Shown piece after piece: positions 53,701-61,296 of a DNA stretch of 64,000 nucleotides. Source of the DNA: a virus. Within the stretch, counting starts at the first letter, position 1, and each line of letters starts with the position of its first letter. The DNA is taken from the IMG/VR virus record IMGVR_UViG_3300027896_000011, positions 103,998-167,997 of that record; one strand, given 5' to 3'. The notes beneath the pieces are model-generated. The model was not told the DNA's origin, did not search any database, and was given only the letters and a program-made list of their open reading frames with translations. A program made the translations under genes and the position numbers.

Positions 53701-54381
53701 GCTGGGCTTGGAGGTTTGGCGGATTTAATTGGTAAAGGCAATGTTGGTCAAAGTGCTCCAGATATTGTAAATGCGGCAATGGCTGCAGTAGAAGGAGTTA
53801 CTGATCCAAAGCAGTTAGCACGTGCAGCTGCATTGTTAAAAGAATCGGGGGCAGTAGGTGCTGGTTTTATAGAACAGGCAATTGGAGGTAGAGCACATAA
53901 ACTTAGTATTAGTAAGTCACTTAAAGGGCATAGAGGTATAAGTGCTACTGATCTTGATTATGTAGGTAAAAGTTTACTGGGTAGGGAGTTTACTCCTGAT
54001 GAACTTAAAAAATCGTTAGGAAGTAAGGGTGGGGAGTATATTAAACATTTTGTTGCTGGTGAAATAAGTACAAAGCATATAGATGCTCAACAAGGAAAAA
54101 TATTAGAAGAGTTTCTACAAGGTAGAAGACATGGGGATGGAGGAGTATATAGTGCTGTAGATAAAATAACTAAAGCGCATATGGTAGGTGCTTTAGGTGG
54201 TGGTGCTGAAGGGGCAAGAACATTAGCAGGAAGAGGTACTCTTCCTGGTATTCATACGACACTTTTAGATATTCTGTCTGCTGTAAAAAGCGATAAGAAA
54301 GAGCCACCGCAGGGTACTAATGCTGCTAATGGGTTCGATCCTGCGCCTAAAAAGGATTTTTCACCCCTCAAACCTGAGTAA
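50758..54381 (+). CDS. Large structural protein, probable tape measure
   Basis: 1207 residues. N-terminal ~65 residues are glycine/proline/tyrosine-rich (VYSGQTSGMISQQNQMFAGYGSY...). Then hydrophobic alanine/glycine segments (residues ~70-180) with membrane-like runs, followed by long helical, coiled-coil-rich sequence with glycine-rich interruptions. Size, membrane-like stretch and helical repeat content fit a phage tape measure protein that sets tail length. Followed directly by tail/baseplate-like genes. Weak ribosome site. Confidence 0.7.
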   Translation: MPVYSGQTSGMISQQNQMFAGYGSYAGTFSPGAPPGMMNYGEPNSQQGPYGGAYPTFPTAQYEAGQHVLGGIHAALPTAIGAATFAGAFLPGFVGTSIGRLDPFQAALSGFGRASGVSRGIAGMGVMDSIGTMGANIGRIGAGGVGNVFRAGLTGIGGAAAASFLPLAGLAAVQHATGQMAEGAQFTGQVQRTLGQNFRFLNPQSQTGYGFSREQGAEIADTIRTMGNKDIMSSPQEMLRIMNQSIQGGLFRPVQDAKAFQEKFKEVVAAVKEIAKTFNTTLEGAMPFLQEGRRMGFWTPADIQRMAGSTLGTAKITGLSVAQVQQMQQQGADMARQVGAVGATGARGMTGSLGLVGGAIRGGVLSEQALSDMTGGLTGSDAIQAFAGQLQASATRFSASGTGRWLLAGLAGKDMRHLDKGKLAMLASGQISAGDLRGMAEKNVQGRGAAFRMGEEEMRGDLLEMGFEGQAGFLKGLVGDRLYGKSDMDKYVTRRLIQRFTGGTSKEADAKAEMLRNMEQTLRENKQNSEALFDQKARDQKELMDHSYEGLKRKVTLWWKSNIDDPLQEVGSKLSEDIGDTVESFSDKFWGRSPRALRNMGITSGMARAMRAGAFGDLKTERNTFASKQEMIDLFGKPQSGAVQERLLSTPGGRDSAKGYALLDATSGSLSAERAKALGYSSQDAASKGLATISEAWGTPGIIDALEASKSESAFSRGGDVVAAMSASKYVSAEAKKQFLGITAAQQEARVIASASLNIRKRGRLQTSEEAERVRKSVGLGSGQDDNTTEQKINERWDTALNKLGGDYVTQSPEERGYGLKGIIWGLKGNVRGVFEQLNDFGFGNNTLGNDVLLGSFVRAGTKVGTSNPKADVHKLMTSEDGEQFKGILGKLGRGDVEEASVEAAKLASKYYGKEGEEGKHKILNDIAHKENIEAYTELGKMQQARSTLQRDDTFQKRLGQVKSSLESHGDLAGVMEGLTGAGLGGLADLIGKGNVGQSAPDIVNAAMAAVEGVTDPKQLARAAALLKESGAVGAGFIEQAIGGRAHKLSISKSLKGHRGISATDLDYVGKSLLGREFTPDELKKSLGSKGGEYIKHFVAGEISTKHIDAQQGKILEEFLQGRRHGDGGVYSAVDKITKAHMVGALGGGAEGARTLAGRGTLPGIHTTLLDILSAVKSDKKEPPQGTNAANGFDPAPKKDFSPLKPE

Positions 54382-54399
54382 ATGAGGAATTGCAATATA

Positions 54400-54609
54400 A
54401 TGGCAAGAACTGAAGTAGTAAAGAATTACTCATTGGCTAACGGTAGACTGTTTACTGTTATTCTCCGGGATACTATTGTTCCGGAAGACCCATACATCAA
54501 TATGGCCAGAGCTAAAGCATTATCTCTGCGAACAAAAGAACCATATGATGCTGATAGAGTAGATCAAAGTGTAAAGCAGTATCTAATCAAAACGAATATC
54601 ACTGCTTAA
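54400..54609 (+). CDS. Small virion-block protein
   Basis: 69 residues from the ATG at 54400 (GAGGA upstream; an earlier in-frame ATG at 54382 lacks one). LANGRLFTVILRDTIVPEDPYINMARAKALSLR looks like a small baseplate or tail-associated (LysM-like loop) protein; uncertain. Confidence 0.6.
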   Translation: MARTEVVKNYSLANGRLFTVILRDTIVPEDPYINMARAKALSLRTKEPYDADRVDQSVKQYLIKTNITA

Positions 54610-54617
54610 AGGCAATT

Positions 54618-55910
54618 ATGGCTTTTATAGAAATACGTACAGATAGCTTCGCAAATAATCTAAAGGGCCTAAAATATCAAACTAGGCAAGCTGATACTCC
54701 TGTACGTAGACCTTTGCGTGGTATTGAGATCAAGGATGATAGATATGCCACTATTCGTATTCGTAGAGCTGATGGCACTGATATTCCATTAACAGACACT
54801 GGAGCGTTTAATGCCTCAGTATCAGGAACTGCAGCTCCTGCAGGTTCTAATATTCCAGAAAGTGGTCCTGTTTCCTCTAAGTCAGCTACGTCGGTAGTGT
54901 ATTCAAATTTTATTATAGAGAGTATTTTAGATTCCCGGCAAGAGAAGACTCAAATTATGGAGACTTTTGGGGAACCTTATATATTCTTTTTTGGTGAACA
55001 ACCTAGAGTTTTACAAGTCAGTGGTATCCTTTTTAATACACTAGATTTTAATTGGCGTACTGAGTTTTGGGATAATTATGAAAAACGTCTAAGAGGCACT
55101 AAACTAGTAGAGCAAAATGCCAGGATGTACCTTCACTGGGATGATATTATTGTGGAGGGGTATCCGTTAGGTGCTCAGGCATCTGAAGTGGCGGATATGC
55201 CGTATCATGTACGTTTTTCATTTACTCTGTTTGTTACTAATCACACTTATTTAAGTAATATAGAAAGTAATGATTATCCAATGCATATTGGTGCTTCAAA
55301 TCCAGATATGATGGCTGGTATTGCATCAAATCCTAATAATGCTGGTACACTGGATGGAACGGCTGCTACTAAAGGTATAGCTAATTTAACGAATTTGGGG
55401 AAAGCTGCTGGTTTAGCTCTTACAGCAACAGCGTTAGTTGAGGGTATGAATACTATGACTGGTACGAATACTAAGACTAAAACCCCTAGTACAAGTATAA
55501 TGAAGCAAGCTCTAAACCTTGGTCTTTTTTCGGCTAGTATGACGTTTATGAATGTAGTAGCTGAGTACTTTAGTAATAAACGAATAGCGCACCCAAAGAG
55601 AACGTTGAAATGGCGTTCTAAGATAAGTGATAACTTTGATGAGTATATTAAGAATGGTGAGATGGCCACTCAATGGTCTCCGGCATGGGATGAAGACTAT
55701 ATACGTTATATGCAAATTCGACAGCAAACGTTAGATACCTATTATAAGGTTAGCTCTGTAGTTCAGACCACTTTAACTACTACAGGTATAGACCCGATAA
55801 CACTTACAACAAATGTGATCAAGTCTCCTTTTACTGGTAGAGGCCACGTAATGACTACAACTGGAAAGGCTACAGCCAATGTTACTGCGTGGAATACCAC
55901 TAAGCCTTAA
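54618..55910 (+). CDS. Tail/baseplate structural protein
   Basis: 430 residues. The middle (FIIESILDSRQEKTQIMETFGEPYIFFFGEQPRVLQVSGILFNTLDFNWRTEFWDNYEKRLRGTKLVEQNARMYLHWDDIIVEGYPLGAQ) is typical of phage baseplate or tail-tube-initiator proteins: G.P...FFGE.P, a 'DF.W' block and 'RGT'. The C-terminus has a hydrophobic stretch. Between the tape-measure-like gene and a 1048-residue hub-like gene. Confidence 0.7.
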   Translation: MAFIEIRTDSFANNLKGLKYQTRQADTPVRRPLRGIEIKDDRYATIRIRRADGTDIPLTDTGAFNASVSGTAAPAGSNIPESGPVSSKSATSVVYSNFIIESILDSRQEKTQIMETFGEPYIFFFGEQPRVLQVSGILFNTLDFNWRTEFWDNYEKRLRGTKLVEQNARMYLHWDDIIVEGYPLGAQASEVADMPYHVRFSFTLFVTNHTYLSNIESNDYPMHIGASNPDMMAGIASNPNNAGTLDGTAATKGIANLTNLGKAAGLALTATALVEGMNTMTGTNTKTKTPSTSIMKQALNLGLFSASMTFMNVVAEYFSNKRIAHPKRTLKWRSKISDNFDEYIKNGEMATQWSPAWDEDYIRYMQIRQQTLDTYYKVSSVVQTTLTTTGIDPITLTTNVIKSPFTGRGHVMTTTGKATANVTAWNTTKP

Positions 55911-55913
55911 CCA

Positions 55914-58900
55914 ATGTCTATAGGGCACAAACTAGGATTGCGTTTATTTATGGAGGGTATTGAGGTACCCGTCATAAGTGCGCAAATTCAATGTATTGCA
56001 GATGCTACTGCTGCGGCTTCTATTCAGATCATAGCTACAGATAAAGCATTAGAGTTTATGCCCCGCACTATGGTGCACCTATTTTTCTATGATTTTATAG
56101 GTGCTGAAATGTCTGGGGGAGCTGTTACTACAGATCAAATAGAGTTTGATTATAAACAGTATAAACTGTTGTTTATGGGGGAGGTACAAGGATTTTCATT
56201 TGCTAAGTCAGCAGGCAGCAGATCTGTTATGCTTAATTGCGTAGACTTCTCTTGTTATTGGGACACTACTTATCAGTATAACTTCCAAGGGCAATTACTC
56301 GGTGGGCGTAGAGAAGCAGCATTTATAGGTGCTAATGCTAATTTGTTCACTGGGGTGCTTGGTCATGGTGTTGGATTTATTTCAAGATTATTATCAGGAA
56401 AGCCTGTCAGCTTCCCACAATTAGAAGGGTTGCTTGGTGGGATTATCCATGTTCTCGAGGCTATAGGCGGGGCGTATTATGGTGCAGATACATTTAAAGG
56501 TGCTAATGATTTTACTGCTTTAGCTGAACTTAGAATCAAACTACTTCAGCAAATTTGGGCAGCGGAAAAGGACACAAGTACTAAGAATCTTTTTAATCAT
56601 AAAACATTTAATATGTGGATGAACCGGGAGATTGGTGGGTTAGATAAGTTAGTTACTTTCCGGGGCTTAGTTCAGCTTATGCAGAGGTTTATATACCATG
56701 AGGTGTATCCTAACCCTGCAGCGTATTTTGTGCCTGGTGTAGAGGGATTAAAACGTCCAGGTACATCTATAACAGATATAGCTAAAGACCCAAGAACAGC
56801 TGCTTTTTGGGCGGATATGCAAAGAGTAGAAAAATCACGACAAGTAGCACAGTCAGGAATTAATGGAGCTAAAGAGGGGTTAGAGGTACCGAAAGAAACT
56901 ACTCAAGCTCTTCAAGAGATACAAAATATACTGGGAAAAGTAGCTCGTACTGTTCCTAATGTGCCGGGATTAGATCTGGTCAAAAACGTCACTATTATGC
57001 AAGATAGTCTTAAGTCTATTAACACGGCCTTATTTACGGGTAATAATTTCGAGCCAGACCCACAAAAGCTAAATAGTCCAAATGCTGCTGCTGCTAGTGA
57101 TGCATTAATGAGTTTGTATAATGCTTGGTTTACTATGTTTGATTCTAAGATCAAAAATAACATTGTTATTACATACAATAAATTAGATCGGATTAATAAT
57201 CAGTTATACCGTCCAGATATTTGGTTCGGAGCAGCTCCTAGATGTAATGTACTTTTCCCTGAAATGTATGAGTCCTTTCAATGGACTAGAAATTATTTGC
57301 GGGAAATAACTAGATTAGAGTTGCAATTAACACATGAGCTTCTTGGCGATGATGCTTTATTCAATCAACGTAACTATGCCCCTGACGTAGCTGATGTTCG
57401 TAAAGGGATAAAGCTTAGTAGCCGGAAGTTTAATAATTTCATCATGTACCATGAGTTGATGACAGGCATCATCCCTATGTACGAGAAGATGACTCAGGCT
57501 AATTTATTTGCCATGAAGTCTAAGGCTGTGTCTGCTTCCGGTGGTGATAAAGTTAGTTATGCGCAGAGAGCAGTCAATCATCAGTACTTCAAACATAGAT
57601 TTGCAGCAAGACAAATGAATGCGAATGGGCGGTTTAATCCTTGGTTCGTTCCAGGATTCCCTGCAGTCATAATTGATCGACCAATGACTATGAGTGACTT
57701 AGTTGATGCGGCACTTCCTATAGATCAATTATTAGCTAAATTAAAAGAACGTCCTGGGTTTGAAGACGTAACGGGAGACCCTAAGACAGGTACTCCACCT
57801 AGTAGAGCAAAGGTATTGAAAAATCTAGTAGGACCACAATACACGGGTGTTTGTGTTCAGTTAGCGCACTCTTTGTCTCAAGAGGGAGGAACAACTTCTT
57901 ATGCTTTCTCGGAGGCTAGAATACACCGGGAAAGTACAGAGTTCTTAGGAGTTGATAAGATATATACCTCTGTAGGGACCGGAAAGTTTGGTACAAAGCA
58001 TACTGTAGTAGCTTGCTTATCGGATAATATACCTAAGATAAAGGGTAGGGGTCCTTGTCATGGGGTTATTACAAAAGTATCTGAAGATCTTACATCTAAA
58101 TTTAATGGCCAAGAATTCCCAGTATACCCTGGTCCAGGAACGGCAACAGTAGGGGAATTTACAACAGGACCTAGTAACACAGAAGGACAAGTAGGGCCTA
58201 GTAATTTTTATCGAGCACGGAGGGTTACAGAAGAAGTAGAGGTGCGCAAGAAGATAGCCACAACTAGACCAATGGAAGATGCAATAGCTCCTCCATGGAT
58301 ATGGGATGGCTGGAAGAATCTCAAAATTGGAGAAACCTATAAGGAGATGATAGGAACGTACGCTATCACTGATGTTCAGGGTGTAATTTCAACGGAGTTG
58401 GTGGGCAACGCTCTATTGGCGGATAAAGAGTTACAAGCGTTATATGATACTGAGTTAGGGTATCAGACAGGTAGTGGGGCTTATTTAGATAAAGATAATA
58501 CAGGAGACTACCAATCAAGGCCAAGTGTGCCGGCGCAAGATAAAGTAGTTACGAATAGACGTAAAAGGAAAGGTAAGCAACCACCGCCTACTGTGTCTCA
58601 AGAAGCAGCTTCTGGAGAACTCAGTGCTGCAATGATGCTAGCTATAGATACTGATAAAACTATTGAAGCTAGTATTGATTTTCTTGTTCGTGTTTACAGC
58701 ATGGTGCGTACTGGAGGGTTTGATGTAGGTGAGTTTATACGTCAATACACTTGGCGTCCCATAGCCACTATTGATCAGATACTTGGTACTTCAGATCTGA
58801 TTATAGAGGAAGCATATAAAAATAATGGAAAAAATGGAGTCATTCAAGGAACAGAAGGATTCCATAGTAGAGCGTTTGGCAATGTGGCTGGGTTAGAAAA

Positions 58901-59060
58901 TTTAGTAAATGCTTCAGTGCATAAAGTACTAGGGTTATCTGTGGATAAAAATCATGCTACGTTAGTACGATTAGACAATCGAGCTCGAAAGTGGACAGCC
59001 GTAATGGCTTATGCTGACGAACTTGTTGGGGAAAAAGGTTCTAGAGGGCTACTTGGATGA
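55914..59060 (+). CDS. Large baseplate/tail hub-like protein
   Basis: 1048 residues, starting 3 bases after the previous stop. The first ~130 residues (LRLFMEGIEVPVISAQIQCIADATAAASIQIIATDKALEFMPRTMVHLFFYD) look like a baseplate hub beta-barrel of the gp27 kind. Long helical and beta regions follow. No enzyme motif recognised. Part of the virion block. Confidence 0.7.
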   Translation: MSIGHKLGLRLFMEGIEVPVISAQIQCIADATAAASIQIIATDKALEFMPRTMVHLFFYDFIGAEMSGGAVTTDQIEFDYKQYKLLFMGEVQGFSFAKSAGSRSVMLNCVDFSCYWDTTYQYNFQGQLLGGRREAAFIGANANLFTGVLGHGVGFISRLLSGKPVSFPQLEGLLGGIIHVLEAIGGAYYGADTFKGANDFTALAELRIKLLQQIWAAEKDTSTKNLFNHKTFNMWMNREIGGLDKLVTFRGLVQLMQRFIYHEVYPNPAAYFVPGVEGLKRPGTSITDIAKDPRTAAFWADMQRVEKSRQVAQSGINGAKEGLEVPKETTQALQEIQNILGKVARTVPNVPGLDLVKNVTIMQDSLKSINTALFTGNNFEPDPQKLNSPNAAAASDALMSLYNAWFTMFDSKIKNNIVITYNKLDRINNQLYRPDIWFGAAPRCNVLFPEMYESFQWTRNYLREITRLELQLTHELLGDDALFNQRNYAPDVADVRKGIKLSSRKFNNFIMYHELMTGIIPMYEKMTQANLFAMKSKAVSASGGDKVSYAQRAVNHQYFKHRFAARQMNANGRFNPWFVPGFPAVIIDRPMTMSDLVDAALPIDQLLAKLKERPGFEDVTGDPKTGTPPSRAKVLKNLVGPQYTGVCVQLAHSLSQEGGTTSYAFSEARIHRESTEFLGVDKIYTSVGTGKFGTKHTVVACLSDNIPKIKGRGPCHGVITKVSEDLTSKFNGQEFPVYPGPGTATVGEFTTGPSNTEGQVGPSNFYRARRVTEEVEVRKKIATTRPMEDAIAPPWIWDGWKNLKIGETYKEMIGTYAITDVQGVISTELVGNALLADKELQALYDTELGYQTGSGAYLDKDNTGDYQSRPSVPAQDKVVTNRRKRKGKQPPPTVSQEAASGELSAAMMLAIDTDKTIEASIDFLVRVYSMVRTGGFDVGEFIRQYTWRPIATIDQILGTSDLIIEEAYKNNGKNGVIQGTEGFHSRAFGNVAGLENLVNASVHKVLGLSVDKNHATLVRLDNRARKWTAVMAYADELVGEKGSRGLLG

Positions 59061-59074
59061 GGTAGTATACCTAT

Positions 59075-59317
59075 ATGACAAAGATTGGAAGACTCATACC
59101 CTTAGCGGAATTTGAAAAGACTGCAATTACTGCAGCACTTTCAAACTTTCCTCAACTTCGTCAGGGTAGACGACCTATCAGGGTTCATAATGCCTTGGCC
59201 TTAGAGAATCAACGGGATAGAGGAGACCCTAAAGCAGTAGAACTTGATAAGCCGGAAGAACGGGGAGTAGAGTATGAGGCGGGTTCTGGTATGGATACTA
59301 GTATGGGAATACCCTAG
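59075..59317 (+). CDS. Small virion-block protein, GRLI..EFEK family
   Basis: 80 residues. The opening MTKIGRLIPLAEFEKTA matches the next gene's MSTGRLISRGEFEKAA, so the two share a short N-terminal motif, perhaps a binding or packaging tag. The rest is polar and unlike. Confidence 0.6.
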   Translation: MTKIGRLIPLAEFEKTAITAALSNFPQLRQGRRPIRVHNALALENQRDRGDPKAVELDKPEERGVEYEAGSGMDTSMGIP

Positions 59318-59325
59318 GAGGGGCC

Positions 59326-59574
59326 ATGAGTACCGGAAGATTAATATCTAGAGGTGAGTTTGAGAAAGCTGCGGCACTCGGCATGGACCTACGCCAGAAT
59401 GGGAATGGTGGTGTAAAGAGACCTAATTTTGATACTGAAGACAATAAAGCAGTGTCTTTTGGTCTGCTTAGAAATAGTCAGGCAGTAGGTAAGTTTAACA
59501 ACATTGCTAAACCGCATAATCTAGTTAAGCCTGGACCATCTATTCAACAAGTAGCTCCTATACCTCCCACATGA
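59326..59574 (+). CDS. Small virion-block protein, GRLI..EFEK family
   Basis: 82 residues, AGGAGGGG upstream. Shares the GRLI-x(3,4)-EFEK-x-A opening with the preceding gene. Polar tail ending in proline-rich sequence; its stop overlaps the sigma factor start. Confidence 0.6.
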   Translation: MSTGRLISRGEFEKAAALGMDLRQNGNGGVKRPNFDTEDNKAVSFGLLRNSQAVGKFNNIAKPHNLVKPGPSIQQVAPIPPT

Positions 59575-60335
59575 ATCCAGTAGAAGACTTTCTTAATTTC
59601 TGCGGCATAGAAAAGGTTGCCGTAGATGATCTGCGTGACATCCAGAGTAAAGAACTCGAGATGTGGCATACATGGAATAATAATGGGCGTACACAAGAAC
59701 ATATGCGCCCATTACTTAATTCTATGCGTCCGTTAATCCAAAAGCATATTAAGCAGTGGAGTAGTGTTCGAGACGTACCACCTGCAGCAATAAAAGCAGA
59801 GTTCACTAATCAGGCAGTAAAAGCACTTGAGAATTTCGATCCGAATAGGGGAGTTAAGCTCTCTACCTTTTTGACCGGCCAAATGAGACAAGCACAGAGG
59901 TTCATTACCACATATCAAAACACTGCCCGTATTCCAGAGAGTCGTGTTTATAGCGTAGGTAAATTGAACAATGCAGAGCAGCAGCTATCAGAGACGCTAG
60001 GAAGACCCCCAACACAATTAGAACTGGCAGATAAGCTTCAGTGGGAACCACGTAAAGTAGGAATACTACAGTCAGAAATAAAGAAAACATATCCAACAAG
60101 TCATTTTGCTTCTGATGCTGCAGCGTATACCCCATCTCGGCAACAAGAGATTTTTAGATTATTGCCGTATGAGCTATCTTCAGATGAACGTGCAGTGTTT
60201 GAACATATTTACGGATTAAATGGTAAACAACAACTTTCACCAGGGGCTATTGCAGTTAAATTGAATATGAGCGCCCCTAAGGTGTCTAGATTAAAAGCGG
60301 CTATAGCTGAAAAATACGAGAAGTATGTCAAATGA
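59571..60335 (+). CDS. Phage sigma-70 family sigma factor
   Basis: 254 residues. PLIQKHIKQWSS...AIKAEFTNQAVKALENFDPNRGVKLSTFLTGQMRQAQRFITTYQN is sigma region 2 with the DPxRGxxFxTFL-type core. SETLGRPPTQLELADKLQWEPRKVG is region 3, and LSSDERAVFEHIYGLNGKQQLSPGAIAVKLNMSAPKVSRLKAAIAEK is region 4 with its helix-turn-helix. It could direct host RNA polymerase to the GGTATAAG elements; inference. Overlaps both neighbours by 4 bases. Confidence 0.88.
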   Translation: MNPVEDFLNFCGIEKVAVDDLRDIQSKELEMWHTWNNNGRTQEHMRPLLNSMRPLIQKHIKQWSSVRDVPPAAIKAEFTNQAVKALENFDPNRGVKLSTFLTGQMRQAQRFITTYQNTARIPESRVYSVGKLNNAEQQLSETLGRPPTQLELADKLQWEPRKVGILQSEIKKTYPTSHFASDAAAYTPSRQQEIFRLLPYELSSDERAVFEHIYGLNGKQQLSPGAIAVKLNMSAPKVSRLKAAIAEKYEKYVK

Positions 60336-60559
60336 GCACTGAAGACGATCAATTAGCAGCGCGTAATAAGCGTTTAGATGATTTGAAGGCCGCTACAGAT
60401 AACTGGGCGGATAAGGAAATTACTAGGCTAAAAAATGAATCTGCGTTCTTAACCTCAATAATTAAGGGACGTACAGGAGCCGGAAAACTTACGTCTCAAA
60501 ATGTTACTGATTCTACTAAATTAACTGTGACTGCAATTAATCAATTTTTAACAGGTTGA
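60332..60559 (+). CDS. Small helical protein
   Basis: 75 residues, ATGA overlap with the sigma gene. Helical; function unknown, possibly a sigma partner by position only. Confidence 0.6.
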   Translation: MSTEDDQLAARNKRLDDLKAATDNWADKEITRLKNESAFLTSIIKGRTGAGKLTSQNVTDSTKLTVTAINQFLTG

Positions 60560-60570
60560 GGAGAGATCAA

Positions 60571-60840
60571 ATGAGTGACCAGATAAACACATCAGAGAGT
60601 ACTGTTACTTTAGAACCGATTATGATCCGAGATATTGAAAATCTTATTTTATCCAAGCAATTAGTTGAAACTGAAACTAAGTTAGCACAGTTGATGGCAC
60701 AAGAAGTAGATCATAAGAGGCAGTCTCTACAAGCCGTAGAGGCAGCAATTATGATGAAGCTAGAAAAACAAGTAGGACGGAAATTATTAGGGAAGATTGA
60801 ATTGTTAGATAAGGAAGCAGGCCTATGTAGGCTTACTTGA
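60571..60840 (+). CDS. Small coiled-coil protein
   Basis: 89 residues from the ATG at 60571 (GAGGAGAG upstream). Long helix IMIRDIENLILSKQLVETETKLAQLMAQEV. Function unknown. Confidence 0.65.
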   Translation: MSDQINTSESTVTLEPIMIRDIENLILSKQLVETETKLAQLMAQEVDHKRQSLQAVEAAIMMKLEKQVGRKLLGKIELLDKEAGLCRLT

Positions 60841-60877
60841 GTAATACCACGGTTATAAGCCGTAGAAACGAGGCGAT

Positions 60878-61285
60878 ATGTCCTCTAGAAAAAAAAGTGA
60901 TACCCCAACTCCTACTACAAATGTCAATACATTTATGGAGCAGGTTTCTGATGAGAGACGTACGCGTTCTGAACAGCAAAACTCTGAAGTACACGATAAA
61001 ATTTGGATGGCATTAGGTGAGTATGGTGTTCAACTTAAGACGGTCACAGGTAAGATGGATCGTATTTATGGAGCATTGGCTATTTTAGTTATTATTTTGG
61101 GCGTAGGTATACCAGTTTGCTACTACGCGCTTAAAGGCGTAATAACGGAAGAGTTAGATAAACGAATACCACTTGTAAGTACTAAATGCTCTTCAGATTT
61201 ACAGAAGAAAGAAGCTAATGCTGTGGCAGTTATTGTGCCCGTAGTTCCTTGTACAATTGTTCCTACAGCGCAAGTTAGTAAATAG
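60878..61285 (+). CDS. Single-span membrane protein, holin/spanin-like size
   Basis: 135 residues. A charged coiled-coil N-terminal half (residues ~15-60), one transmembrane segment (ALAILVIILGVGIPVCYYAL), then a polar tail. A short hydrophobic VAVIVPVVPCTIVP near the end. Layout suits a phage membrane protein; whether it is a holin is unknown. Confidence 0.6.
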   Translation: MSSRKKSDTPTPTTNVNTFMEQVSDERRTRSEQQNSEVHDKIWMALGEYGVQLKTVTGKMDRIYGALAILVIILGVGIPVCYYALKGVITEELDKRIPLVSTKCSSDLQKKEANAVAVIVPVVPCTIVPTAQVSK

Positions 61286-61296
61286 GGGGGATATTA